A stretch of 26,848 nucleotides of DNA from Rhodoferax sp. (GCA_023231075.1 JALNWC010000005.1:1-26848), one strand, 5' to 3'; positions 14,119 through 22,335 are shown, counted from the stretch's first letter. A program made the numbers and translations. The notes: generated by a model from the sequence alone, not told the origin.

Positions 14119-15796
14119 AGTCCTGATTCATCCCGGGTTGGTGCTCATCGTGGGCGCCCTGTTGCTGCCCTTGCTGCGCGGCACACTGCGCTCTGTTGCC
14201 GTCGTCGCCTTGCCTTTGCTGGTGCTGGCACTGGTATGGCAGGTGCCCGATGGACCGGCTGGACAACTTCGCTATCTTGATCACACCCTGACGCCGCTGC
14301 AGGGTGACAAGCTGTCGCGCCTGTTTGCCACCCTCTTCTCGCTGATGGCCGCAGGTGGTGGCCTGTTTGCCATGACGCAAAAAAGCCGCGTCGAGGTACC
14401 CGCGGCCTTTGTCTATGCGGGCTCAGCCATAGGCGTGGCGCTGGCCGGCGATCTGGTCACGGTTTTTGTGTTTTGGGAACTGATGGCGGTGGGCTCCACC
14501 CTGGTGTTGTGGAGCCAGGGCACTGAAGCGGCCTACCGTGCGGCCCGGCGCTACCTGATGATCCACCTGTTGGGCGGCGTGGTGCTGTTTGCCGGAGTCA
14601 CCGGTCATATCGTCGACACCGGCGATGTGGCTTTCAGCCGCATGGCGCTGGACTCGCCGGCGCACTGGCTGATTTTGATCGGCTTCCTGGTCAACGCCGG
14701 GGCTCCGCCGCTGTCGGCCTGGTTGCCTGATGCCTACCCTGAAGCCTCCTGGAGCGGCAGCGTATTCTTGTCAGCGTTCACCACCAAGACCGCGGTGTAC
14801 GTGCTGATTCGCGGCTTTCCGGGTGCCGAGCTGCTTATATGGATCGGCCTGTTCATGGCGTTCTATGGCATCGTCTACGGCCTGCTGGAAAACGACATTC
14901 GGCGCATCCTGGCTTACACCATCGTCAACCAGAGCGGACTAATGATGGTCGGTGTGGGCATCGGCACAGAAATGGCCCTTGACGGCGCCGCCGCACAAGC
15001 ATTTGTCGGCGTAATCTATGTGGCGCTATTGCTCATGTCGGCGGGCTCGGTCATGCAAATGACGGGCAAACGCAAATGCACCGAACTGGGTGGTCTGGTG
15101 CGCACCATGCCCCTGACAGCTGCCTGCGGCGTGATCGGTGCGATGGCAATTTCGGCATTTCCGCTCACCTCCGGCTTTATCTCGAAATCCATGGTGTCGC
15201 AGGCGGCACTCGACGGTCATCATCCATGGATTTGGCTGCTGCTGACAGCCGCCTCGGTCGGCGCGTGTCTGCATGCCGGCATCAAGTTCTCCTGGTTTGT
15301 TTTTTTCCAGAAAGACTCGGGCTTGCGCCCGGCTGAGCCGCCAGTGAGCATGCGCTGGGCCATGGTGCTCTTCTCGTTGCTCTGTGTTGCGCTGGGCATC
15401 TGGCCTGAGCCGCTGTATGCGCTGCTGCCCTATGCCGTCAACTATGTGCCCTATACCGGCGCACACGTGGTGACGCAGTTGCAGTTGCTGCTGTTCTCGG
15501 GTCTGGCGTTCTTTGTGCTGCTGCCCTACCTGAAGCGCAGCTTGACCATCACCCTGGATGCGGACTGGCTCTGGCGCATTTTGCTGCCCGCGCTGTTGCG
15601 CAACGTGGGCATGCCACTGGTCAGGGGGTGGAACATGCTGGTCCATGCGGCCTACGTGCTGATCACGGAGTCCACGGCATTGGTGCTTTACCAACATCGC
15701 CAGGATGGCCGGTTTGCGCGCACTTGGTCAACGCGAAGCATGGCTCTGTGGGTGCTCGTGCTGCTGCTGGGCTTTCTCATCCTCTACTACGTGTGA
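14111..15796 (+). CDS. Third antiporter D-like subunit, divergent, lacks TM7 lysine
   Basis: A 561-residue polytopic NuoM/MrpD-like protein, longer than the other two because of a C-terminal extension with further helices (from about 410). Glu123 (VFVFWELMAVGSTLVLW), Lys226 in TM8 (FTTKTAVYVLI) and Lys359 in TM12 (GFISKSMVS) are kept. At the TM7 site the sequence is NAGAPPLSAWLP where copy one has KLALFPLHQWLP: the key Lys is Asn195 and the His is Ser202. The helix carrying His/Lys in the other copies (TM10-11) reads YVALLLMSAG, with neither. It is therefore probably not an ordinary proton-pumping subunit. It is the last gene, followed by a bidirectional terminator. Confidence 0.9.
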   Translation: MTEVLIHPGLVLIVGALLLPLLRGTLRSVAVVALPLLVLALVWQVPDGPAGQLRYLDHTLTPLQGDKLSRLFATLFSLMAAGGGLFAMTQKSRVEVPAAFVYAGSAIGVALAGDLVTVFVFWELMAVGSTLVLWSQGTEAAYRAARRYLMIHLLGGVVLFAGVTGHIVDTGDVAFSRMALDSPAHWLILIGFLVNAGAPPLSAWLPDAYPEASWSGSVFLSAFTTKTAVYVLIRGFPGAELLIWIGLFMAFYGIVYGLLENDIRRILAYTIVNQSGLMMVGVGIGTEMALDGAAAQAFVGVIYVALLLMSAGSVMQMTGKRKCTELGGLVRTMPLTAACGVIGAMAISAFPLTSGFISKSMVSQAALDGHHPWIWLLLTAASVGACLHAGIKFSWFVFFQKDSGLRPAEPPVSMRWAMVLFSLLCVALGIWPEPLYALLPYAVNYVPYTGAHVVTQLQLLLFSGLAFFVLLPYLKRSLTITLDADWLWRILLPALLRNVGMPLVRGWNMLVHAAYVLITESTALVLYQHRQDGRFARTWSTRSMALWVLVLLLGFLILYYV

Positions 15797-15871
15797 GCCT
15801 GGCTGTGATTGGCATCGGTGCTCGGCCGTCGCAACAAGGGCGCACTGGGCTTCGGTAGTCAAGACCCCATG

Positions 15872-15898
15872 AAAAAAGCCACCCGAAGGTGGCTTTTT
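15872..15898. terminator. Bidirectional rho-independent terminator
   Basis: AAAAAGCCACC at 15873-15883 pairs perfectly with GGTGGCTTTTT at 15888-15898 around CGAA. A-run and T-run on both sides let it serve the antiporter operon (plus) and the small lipoprotein gene (minus), whose stops lie 75 and 19 bases away. Confidence 0.88.
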
Positions 15899-15916
15899 AG
15901 AGCAATTGCTGAGCAA

Positions 15917-16132
15917 TTATTTCTTGACTTCTTCCGAAGCAGCAGCTGCAGGAGCAGCAGCTTCAGCTTCAGAGGCAGCAGGAGCTGCAGGCGCAGCTTC
16001 AACAGCCGGTGCGGGAGCAGCAGCAGGTGCGGCTTCAACAGCAGGTGCAGGTGCAGGAGCTTCTTCTTTTTTGCCACAGGCAGCCAAAGCAGCAGCAGCA
16101 ATCACAGCGATCAGAACGAGAGATTTATTCAT
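15917..16132 (-). CDS. Small Ala/Pro/Glu-rich lipoprotein
   Basis: A 71-residue predicted lipoprotein. MNKSLVLIAVIAAAALAAC is a signal peptide ending in a lipobox (LAAC), so Cys19 would be lipidated and the mature protein anchored in a membrane. The mature part starts GKKEE and is almost all Ala, Pro and Glu, with APAPAVEAAPAA in two tandem copies and an EEVKK end. Such sequences are extended and disordered. There is no known function; relatives are common in Burkholderiales as short hypothetical proteins. I chose the ATG at 16132-16130 because it begins the signal peptide; AGG lies 10 bases upstream. Confidence 0.8.
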   Translation of the reverse strand: MNKSLVLIAVIAAAALAACGKKEEAPAPAPAVEAAPAAAPAPAVEAAPAAPAASEAEAAAPAAAASEEVKK

Positions 16133-16226
16133 TTGAGATACCTGATAAAAAAAAATTCCGGAATATGATTCATGGAAACCCATAAAACCAAGCCCACACA
16201 GCAAGTATTGGGTAAGCTCGTGGCAA

Positions 16227-16232
16227 ATTATA
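16227..16232 (-). promoter_or_regulatory. Candidate -10 box of the lipoprotein gene
   Basis: TATAAT on the minus strand at 16232-16227 matches the -10 consensus exactly, with no clear -35. It would start transcription near 16220, giving a leader of about 88 nt. The remainder of the 180-base gap between 16133 and 16312 is A/T-rich, with a nine-A run near 16148 and a 10-base ATTCCGGAAT palindrome; I see no further gene. Confidence 0.4.
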
Positions 16233-16312
16233 GTGAAAAACTACTGGTTTTTATGCTTGACTGAAAACTCGATATATGTTTGCAACAATCTATTACAACT
16301 CAGGCATCCCGC

Positions 16313-17461
16313 TCATTCAAGCGTCTGAAGCCAACCAGCCCCCCACCATGCGGTGACCAAAATCTGCGCTTGCGCACTGAGTTTGCAAACATCAGGAGCC
16401 AACAAAACACGTTCATTGGCCAGCACACACATCAAGGTGGCATCCCGACCCGAGGCACTGAAGCTCTCGCCATTGATGAAAATATGGTGGGCATCAAACA
16501 TCATGCGGGTGCGCCGATCCAGGCGAATGCCCTGTGTTTTTAATGCTTGCGTATCGGCGACCGACTCGGCACGCGCTTCAAACCAGACATTGGGTTTGGG
16601 CTCGGTCAGGTATTCACCCAGGCCGCGGGCCAGCGCCCGGCTGTCCTGCAGGGCATCCTGCAGCGCGTCCCGGGCAAATTCCAGCATCCGGCCCGGGATT
16701 TCAGCGGTTTGGTCCACGGCGGGCTGATCGGGGTCGCGGTACAAACGTACACCCACCGCCTCTTCGGCCTCTTCGGCCAGTCGCTGCAGCAACTCCCGGG
16801 CCAGCTCAGCCCGGTTCGGAATGCGAAAACCAATGGAGTAGGTCATGCATTCACCTTCGGCAATGCCATCGTGGGCATAACGCGGCGGCAAATACAGCAG
16901 GTCGCCCGGCTCCAGCACGTACTCCACCTCGGGCTCGAAGTGGGCCAGGATTTTCAAAGGCACATCGGGCTGCAGGCTCAAGTCTTTCTGGCGGCCAATA
17001 CGCCAGCGCCGCTGCCCAAGCGCCTGCAGCAAGAACACGTCATAGCTGTCGTAGTGGGGCCCCACGCCGCCGCCATCGGTGGCAAAACTGATCATCAAAT
17101 CGTCCAGACGGGCATCGGGTACAAAACGGAATTGGTTCATCAGCGCATGCACCCGCTCATGGTGCAAATCGACACCCTGCACCAGAATCGTCCAGCCCGG
17201 CTGCTTCAGGGGCGGCAAGGCGCGGCGCTGAAACGGCCCGTGTTTGAAGCGCCACCCCGGCTTGCTGCCGGGCTCGTGAATCACCATGCGGGTTTGGGCG
17301 TCTTCATTGGCGGCCAGTTCAAACAGCTGCGCGCGATCCAGCAGAGGTTTGAAGCCGGGCACGGCCTGCCTGACCAGCAAGGGCTTTTTTTGCCAGTAGC
17401 GTTTCATGAACACGCGGGGGCTGATACCGCCTAACAAAGGCAGTGCTTGGGTGACGTCCAT
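16313..17461 (-). CDS. roxA: Ribosomal protein uL16 3-hydroxylase (cupin/JmjC oxygenase, RoxA/YcfD-like)
   Basis: A 382-residue 2-oxoglutarate/Fe(II) oxygenase that hydroxylates an arginine of ribosomal protein uL16. The iron-binding triad is visible: His136 and Asp138 in GPHYDSYDVF, and His197 in PPRYAHDGIAEG. PGDLLYLPPRYAHDG is characteristic of the YcfD family. The N-terminal segment ISPRVFMKRYWQKKPLLV is also typical. A C-terminal winged-helix region follows (about 250-382). The ATG at 17461 is the only reasonable start. It is divergent to the SlyD-like gene with 39 bases between, and shares the gap as promoter region. Confidence 0.92.
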   Translation of the reverse strand: MDVTQALPLLGGISPRVFMKRYWQKKPLLVRQAVPGFKPLLDRAQLFELAANEDAQTRMVIHEPGSKPGWRFKHGPFQRRALPPLKQPGWTILVQGVDLHHERVHALMNQFRFVPDARLDDLMISFATDGGGVGPHYDSYDVFLLQALGQRRWRIGRQKDLSLQPDVPLKILAHFEPEVEYVLEPGDLLYLPPRYAHDGIAEGECMTYSIGFRIPNRAELARELLQRLAEEAEEAVGVRLYRDPDQPAVDQTAEIPGRMLEFARDALQDALQDSRALARGLGEYLTEPKPNVWFEARAESVADTQALKTQGIRLDRRTRMMFDAHHIFINGESFSASGRDATLMCVLANERVLLAPDVCKLSAQAQILVTAWWGAGWLQTLE

Positions 17462-17500
17462 GGGTTTCTCCGTTCAGGTTTTGTCTGCGACAATTCTCGT

Positions 17501-18034
17501 ATGGAAATCACACAACAATGCGTCGTCGCTTTAACTTGGACACTCAAAGACTCTTTGGGTGAGGAATTGGACGTGCTCGATGAAGCTGTCGAGTTTTTGG
17601 TGGGGGGCGGCGACTTGTTTGAAGTCATTGAGGCCGCGCTGCAAGGCCATGAGGTCGGCGCCACCTTGAACCTGAACATCGAGCCCGAGCAGGGCTTTGG
17701 CGAGTTCAACGACCAACTCATCTTTCTGGAACGCCGCGAACTCTTTCCGCCCGAGTTGGAGGAAGGCTTGACGTTCGAGGGTGCCGCCCTGCCCGCGGGT
17801 TGCACCCCGGACATGCCGCAGGATGTGCTTTACACCGTGACCGACATTTACCCCGAGCATGTGGTGCTGGACGGCAATCACCCGCTCGCCGGCATTGCGC
17901 TGCACCTGACGCTTCAGGTGCGCGGCGTGCGCGAAGCCACGGAAGAGGAAATAGGCTGCGGCAGCGCCGGCACCGGCTTTTTCAAGATCACGCCCTTGCA
18001 CAGCCTGCCCCCCGGCAGCGATCTGCTGCAGTAA
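17501..18034 (+). CDS. FKBP-type peptidyl-prolyl isomerase, SlyD-like
   Basis: A 177-residue SlyD/FkpB-type prolyl isomerase and chaperone. The FKBP part begins CVVALTWTLKDSLGEELD and continues VEFLVGGGDLFEVIEAAL. The inserted-flap (IF) domain lies around 75-125 (EPEQGFGEFND, then VTDIYPEHVVLDGNHPLAG). LDGNHPLAGIALHL is a SlyD hallmark. The His/Cys-rich metal tail of E. coli SlyD is absent. I chose the ATG at 17501; the frame is open upstream to 17447, overlapping the opposite gene. There is no Shine-Dalgarno sequence, and a GACAAT at 17489-17494 would place the transcript start at the ATG, so a leaderless message is possible. Confidence 0.9.
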   Translation: MEITQQCVVALTWTLKDSLGEELDVLDEAVEFLVGGGDLFEVIEAALQGHEVGATLNLNIEPEQGFGEFNDQLIFLERRELFPPELEEGLTFEGAALPAGCTPDMPQDVLYTVTDIYPEHVVLDGNHPLAGIALHLTLQVRGVREATEEEIGCGSAGTGFFKITPLHSLPPGSDLLQ

Positions 18035-18046
18035 GCGTTTGACGGC

Positions 18047-18496
18047 TCAGGCTTTGCCGGTCGAGCCGTAACCGCCCTCGCCGCGCGCGCTGGCCGGAAA
18101 CTCGGTCACCACATTGAACTGTGCCTGCACCACCGGCACGATCACCAGCTGTGCAATGCGCTCCATGGGCTCCATGGTGAAGGCCACATCGCTGCGATTC
18201 CAGGCGCTCACCATCAACTGCCCCTGGTAGTCGCTGTCGATCAGGCCCACCAGATTGCCCAGCACAATGCCGTGTTTGTGACCCAGGCCGGAGCGCGGCA
18301 GGATCATGGCGGCAAAGCCGGGGTTATGCAGATAAATCGCTATGCCGGTGGGCACCAGTTGCCAGGCATTGGCCGCCAGCGTCAGGGGCGCATCCAGACA
18401 AGCACGCAAATCCAGACCGGCACTGCCTGGCGTGGCATAGGCGGGCAGCAGGTCCGCCATGCGCGGATCAATCACTTTCACATCTATTTTCATCAC
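18047..18496 (-). CDS. dut: dUTP diphosphatase
   Basis: A 149-residue trimeric dUTPase that hydrolyses dUTP to dUMP and pyrophosphate, keeping uracil out of DNA. All five motifs are present in order: PGSAGLDLRA, PRSGLGHKHGI, GLIDSDYQGQL with the catalytic Asp, RIAQLVI, and the C-terminal RGEGGYGSTG arm. Its ATG overlaps the coaBC stop by four bases (ATGA), so it is the second gene of a coupled operon, as in many proteobacteria. It converges on the SlyD-like gene with only 12 bases between stops and no terminator visible there. Confidence 0.97.
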   Translation of the reverse strand: MMKIDVKVIDPRMADLLPAYATPGSAGLDLRACLDAPLTLAANAWQLVPTGIAIYLHNPGFAAMILPRSGLGHKHGIVLGNLVGLIDSDYQGQLMVSAWNRSDVAFTMEPMERIAQLVIVPVVQAQFNVVTEFPASARGEGGYGSTGKA

Positions 18497-19719
18497 GGCT
18501 TTGCTCCAGTGCTAATCCGATAGGCAATTTCAGCGACTAATTTGCGCGCAAGCGACAACTTGGAGTCGCGCGACAACTCACGCGTTCCGCTTTCATCGAC
18601 CAGCAGCAGGGCATTGTCATCCTGACCAAACGTGTCCGGGCCGATGTTCCCCACCAGCAGCGGAACACCTTTTCGCAGCCGTTTGCTCTGGGCATTGGCC
18701 AGCAGGTCGTGGCTTTCGGCGGCGAAACCCACGCAAAACAGCGCGCGGCTCCGGCCCCGCTCGGACTGTGCCAGCGTGGCCAGGATGTCGGGGTTTTCGA
18801 CAAACTGCAACTCGGGCGGTTGGCCGTTGCCGTCCTTCTTGATTTTCGAGGCCGAGGCGTTGGCGGGGCGCCAGTCTGCCACGGCCGAGGTCGCCACAAA
18901 TACCGAGGCCAGAGGCGCGTGCGCTGTCACGGCGGCCAGCATGTCCAGGGCCGATTTCACATCGATCCGTTTGACGCCACGCGGCGTGGGCAAGCTCACC
19001 GGCCCGGCCACCAGGGTCACCTCGGCACCGGCTTCGCGCGCGGCGCGGGCGATGGCAAAACCCATCTTGCCACTCGACAGATTGGTGATGCCGCGCACCG
19101 GATCGATGGCCTCGTAAGTGGGGCCGGCGGTCACCAGTACGTGTTGACCGGCGAGTACCTTGGGTTGAAAAAAGGCGATCACTTCGTCCTGCAACTCGAG
19201 CGGCTCGAGCATGCGTCCATCACCTGTTTCACCACACGCCTGGTCGCCGTGTCCGACCCCCAGCACCCGGGCACCATCGGCTTGAACCTGCGCCACATTG
19301 CGCCGGGTCGCAGGGTGTTGCCACATTTCGCGGTTCATGGCCGGCGCGATCAACAGCGGAACCCGCTCTGCCGGACGCGCCAGGCACATCAGACTGAGCA
19401 AATCATCGGTCTGACCCTGCGCCAATTTGGCGATCAGGTCGGCGCTGGCGGGCGCTATCAAGACCGCATCAGCTTCCCGCGTCAGGTTGATGTGCGCCAT
19501 GTTGTTGGCTGCCCGTGTGTCCCACTGCGAACCATAGACCGGGCGTTGGCTCAGGGCCTGCATCGTGACCGGGGTCATGAATTGCTCTGCGGCCTGCGTC
19601 ATGACCACCTGCACCGTAGCACCGGCCTTGATCAGCAAACGGCACAACTCGGCCGACTTGTAGCAGGCAATGCCACCCGAGAGACCCAAAACAATGTGTT
19701 TTCCAGCTAAATCTTTCAT
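18493..19719 (-). CDS. coaBC: Bifunctional phosphopantothenoylcysteine decarboxylase/synthetase
   Basis: A CoA-biosynthesis enzyme of 408 residues: CoaB ligates cysteine to 4'-phosphopantothenate, and CoaC decarboxylates the product. CoaC motifs: GLSGGIACYKSAEL (FMN fold), the active-site His in NMAHINLTREADAVLIAPAS, PAMNREMW, and the catalytic Cys in QACGETGDGRM. The CoaB part begins HVLVTAGPTYEAIDPVRGIT and has NLSSGKMGFAIA. I chose the ATG at 19719-19717 (MKDLAGKHIV); a TTG at 19728 would add three residues. Neither has a clear Shine-Dalgarno sequence. It is followed by dut with a four-base overlap and is divergent from pyrG. Confidence 0.96.
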   Translation of the reverse strand: MKDLAGKHIVLGLSGGIACYKSAELCRLLIKAGATVQVVMTQAAEQFMTPVTMQALSQRPVYGSQWDTRAANNMAHINLTREADAVLIAPASADLIAKLAQGQTDDLLSLMCLARPAERVPLLIAPAMNREMWQHPATRRNVAQVQADGARVLGVGHGDQACGETGDGRMLEPLELQDEVIAFFQPKVLAGQHVLVTAGPTYEAIDPVRGITNLSSGKMGFAIARAAREAGAEVTLVAGPVSLPTPRGVKRIDVKSALDMLAAVTAHAPLASVFVATSAVADWRPANASASKIKKDGNGQPPELQFVENPDILATLAQSERGRSRALFCVGFAAESHDLLANAQSKRLRKGVPLLVGNIGPDTFGQDDNALLLVDESGTRELSRDSKLSLARKLVAEIAYRISTGAKP

Positions 19720-19764
19720 GCGCCGCAATGTAACAGAGCGTGAGGAAGGGATGAAGCCGACCCC

Positions 19765-19770
19765 TATAAT
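19765..19770 (+). promoter_or_regulatory. Candidate -10 box of the pyrG operon
   Basis: A perfect TATAAT at 19765-19770 lies 40 bases before the pyrG ATG in the 91-base gap to coaBC. I see no good -35. Transcription from it would give a short leader of about 34 nt, without a Shine-Dalgarno sequence and without the G-run used for CTP control in Gram-positive pyrG. Confidence 0.4.
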
Positions 19771-19810
19771 TGCTCTTTACCAGCTTCCCGAGTTCACAAC
19801 TCACTCTGAC

Positions 19811-21478
19811 ATGACCAAATTTGTCTTCGTCACCGGCGGTGTAGTGTCTTCCCTTGGCAAGGGAATCGCTTCCGCGTCTTTAGCTGCGATCCTCGAATCG
19901 CGCGGCCTCAAAGTCACCCTGATCAAGCTCGACCCCTACCTGAATGTGGACCCCGGCACCATGTCGCCGTTCCAGCATGGCGAGGTGTTTGTGACCAATG
20001 ATGGCGCCGAGACTGATCTGGATTTGGGTCACTATGAGCGTTTCATTGAAACGCGCATGAAGAAGGCCAACAATTTCACCACGGGTCAAATCTACAAAAG
20101 CGTGCTCGAAAAAGAGCGCCGCGGCGACTACCTGGGCAAAACGGTGCAGGTCATTCCCCACGTCACCAACGAAATTCAGGACTTCATCAAACGCGGTGCC
20201 GGGTTTGGCACCCCGGAAGCGGTGGATGTGGCCATTGTCGAAATTGGCGGCACCGTGGGCGACATCGAGTCACTGCCCTTTCTGGAAGCGGTTCGCCAGC
20301 TCAGCCTGCAACTCGGTCCCAACAACAGCGCGTTTGTGCATTTGAGCTATGTGCCCTGGATCGCTGCGGCGGGTGAACTCAAAACCAAACCGACACAACA
20401 CACCGCCAAACAATTGCGCGAAATCGGCATCCAGGCCGACGTCCTGCTGTGCCGCGCGGATCGCCCGATTCCAGAGGAAGAACGGCAAAAGATATCCCTG
20501 TTTTCCAACGTGCCGTTGTGGGGCGTGATTTCCATGTGGGACGTGGACACCATCTACAAAGTGCCACGCATGTTGCACGAACAAGGTCTGGATGGCCTGA
20601 TCTGTGACAAGCTGCGCCTGAACACGCCACCCGCCAGCCTGAAACGCTGGGACGACCTGGTGTTTGAGACCGCCCACCCGCAAGGCGATGTCAACATCGT
20701 CATGGTGGGTAAATATGTGGAACTGAGCGACAGCTACAAATCGCTCAATGAAGCCTTGCGGCACGCGGGCATGAAAAACCATGTGCGCATCAAGATTGAC
20801 TACCTCGACTCCGAAACCATCACCCCCGACAACGTGGCGCGCCTGGCCAAGTTCGATGCGATTCTGGTGCCGGGTGGTTTTGGCGTGCGCGGCGTCGAAG
20901 GCAAAATTTGCGCTGCCCGCTTTGCGCGGGAAAACAAGGTGCCCTACCTCGGCATCTGTTTGGGCATGCAGGTGGCCACCATCGAATTTGCGCGCCATGT
21001 GGCGGGGCTTACCGAGGCCAACAGCACCGAATTCGACCCCGGTACGCCCCAGCCCGTGATTGCCCTGATCACCGAATGGAAGGATGCAGACGGCAGCATC
21101 AAAACGCGCAATGAAGACTCTGATCTGGGTGGCACCATGCGCCTGGGTGCGCAAAGCTCGGATGTGGCCAAAGGCACGCTGGCGCACAAGATCTATGGTG
21201 ATGTGGTCACCGAGCGCCATCGCCATCGCTACGAAGCCAATGTCAATTACCTCGACAGCTTGCGCCAGGCCGGCCTGGTGATCTCTGCCCTGACCCAGCG
21301 CGAACACCTGACCGAAATTGTGGAACTGCCACAAGACGTCCATCCCTGGTACATGGGTGTGCAGTTTCACCCCGAATTCAAGTCAACGCCCTGGGACGGA
21401 CATCCTCTGTTCAATGCCTTCGTGCGGGCGGCGCTGGAGCATCAAGCAATCTCCAGCAACGCGAAGGCGGTGGCCTGA
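19811..21478 (+). CDS. pyrG: CTP synthase
   Basis: A 555-residue enzyme that aminates UTP to CTP with ATP and glutamine. The N-terminal synthase domain begins MTKFVFVTGGVVSSLGKGIA, with LIKLDPYLNVDPGTMSPFQHGEVFV after it. The C-terminal class I glutaminase domain has PGGFGVRG, the nucleophile Cys in YLGICLGMQ, and the His/Glu pair in GVQFHPEFKS. The length is standard. I chose the ATG at 19811, the family's normal start; the frame is open further upstream, but that stretch overlaps coaBC. It is the first gene of pyrG-kdsA-eno-ftsB and overlaps kdsA by one base (TGATG). Confidence 0.98.
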   Translation: MTKFVFVTGGVVSSLGKGIASASLAAILESRGLKVTLIKLDPYLNVDPGTMSPFQHGEVFVTNDGAETDLDLGHYERFIETRMKKANNFTTGQIYKSVLEKERRGDYLGKTVQVIPHVTNEIQDFIKRGAGFGTPEAVDVAIVEIGGTVGDIESLPFLEAVRQLSLQLGPNNSAFVHLSYVPWIAAAGELKTKPTQHTAKQLREIGIQADVLLCRADRPIPEEERQKISLFSNVPLWGVISMWDVDTIYKVPRMLHEQGLDGLICDKLRLNTPPASLKRWDDLVFETAHPQGDVNIVMVGKYVELSDSYKSLNEALRHAGMKNHVRIKIDYLDSETITPDNVARLAKFDAILVPGGFGVRGVEGKICAARFARENKVPYLGICLGMQVATIEFARHVAGLTEANSTEFDPGTPQPVIALITEWKDADGSIKTRNEDSDLGGTMRLGAQSSDVAKGTLAHKIYGDVVTERHRHRYEANVNYLDSLRQAGLVISALTQREHLTEIVELPQDVHPWYMGVQFHPEFKSTPWDGHPLFNAFVRAALEHQAISSNAKAVA

Positions 21479-22335
21479 TGAAACTCTGCGGTTTTGACGT
21501 CGGTTTGCAACAACCGTTTTTTCTGATTGCAGGTCCCTGTGTCATCGAGTCCGAGCAATTGCAGATGGACACCGCTGGCACCCTGAAGGAAATCACCGCC
21601 AGCCTGGGTATCCCCTTTATTTTTAAAAGCAGCTTTGACAAGGCCAACCGCTCCAGTGGCAGCACGTTTCGGGGGCCTGGCATCGACAAGGGCCTGGAGA
21701 TTCTGGCCAAGGTCAAGCGTGAACTGAACTTGCCGGTGCTCACCGACATCCACTCGGAAGACCAGATAGCCCAAGTGGCGGCCGTGGTCGACGTGCTGCA
21801 GACCCCGGCTTTTTTATGCCGCCAGACCGACTTCATCCGCGCCGTAGCGCAGTCCGGCAAGCCCGTCAACATCAAAAAGGGGCAGTTTCTGGCACCTGGC
21901 GACATGAAAAACGTGATCGACAAAGCCCGCGCTGCGGCCCGTGAAATAGGACTGCCTGAAGACAACTTCATGGCCTGCGAACGCGGCGTCAGTTTTGGCT
22001 ACAACAACCTGGTAAGCGACATGCGCTCGCTCGCCATCATGCGCGACACGGGGGCCCCCGTGGTCTTCGATGCCACCCATTCGGTGCAACTGCCAGGCGG
22101 TCAGGGCACCAGCAGCGGCGGTCAGCGCGAGATGGTTCCCGTGCTGGCGCGGGCGGCGGTGGCGGTCGGCGTGGCGGGTCTGTTCATGGAGACGCACCCG
22201 GATCCGGCCAAGGCCCTGAGCGACGGCCCCAACGCCGTGCCGCTCAAACACATGAAGGCCTTGCTTGAAACCCTGTTGGCACTGGACCAGGTCACCAAGC
22301 GGCACGGATTTCTGGAGCATCATTTTTCCGCATGA
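21478..22335 (+). CDS. kdsA: 3-deoxy-D-manno-octulosonate-8-phosphate synthase
   Basis: A 285-residue KDO-8-phosphate synthase that condenses phosphoenolpyruvate with arabinose-5-phosphate for lipopolysaccharide synthesis. Motifs: FFLIAGPCVIES, FIFKSSFDKANRSS, FRGPGIDKGLEIL, LTDIHSEDQ and the KxGQFLAPGDMKN segment. DATHSVQLPGGQG and MEVH-like METHPDPAKALSDGPN close the active site. Its presence means a Gram-negative LPS producer. The ATG shares a base with the pyrG stop. Eno, which makes phosphoenolpyruvate, is the next gene. Confidence 0.98.
   Translation: MKLCGFDVGLQQPFFLIAGPCVIESEQLQMDTAGTLKEITASLGIPFIFKSSFDKANRSSGSTFRGPGIDKGLEILAKVKRELNLPVLTDIHSEDQIAQVAAVVDVLQTPAFLCRQTDFIRAVAQSGKPVNIKKGQFLAPGDMKNVIDKARAAAREIGLPEDNFMACERGVSFGYNNLVSDMRSLAIMRDTGAPVVFDATHSVQLPGGQGTSSGGQREMVPVLARAAVAVGVAGLFMETHPDPAKALSDGPNAVPLKHMKALLETLLALDQVTKRHGFLEHHFSA

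Noticed and set aside
8461..15796. Respiratory complex I or a group 4 hydrogenase, suggested by the NuoK/L/M/N-like proteins.
   Set aside because: No NuoB/C/D/I or hydrogenase large/small subunit, and the MrpE, F, G and B subunits are specific to antiporter-type complexes.
15797..15871. Possible small RNA or tRNA in the gap after the antiporter operon.
   Set aside because: No cloverleaf, no T-loop consensus and no promoter; it is probably just the 3' untranslated part.
15906..16136. Repetitive GCA/GCT stretch that looks like a short tandem repeat or CRISPR-like array.
   Set aside because: It is the coding sequence of the Ala/Pro-rich lipoprotein; there are no spacers of equal length and no cas genes.
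20270..21370. Minus-strand open frame of 366 codons opposite pyrG.
   Set aside because: Complement of a highly conserved CTP synthase; no recognisable domain or ribosome site.
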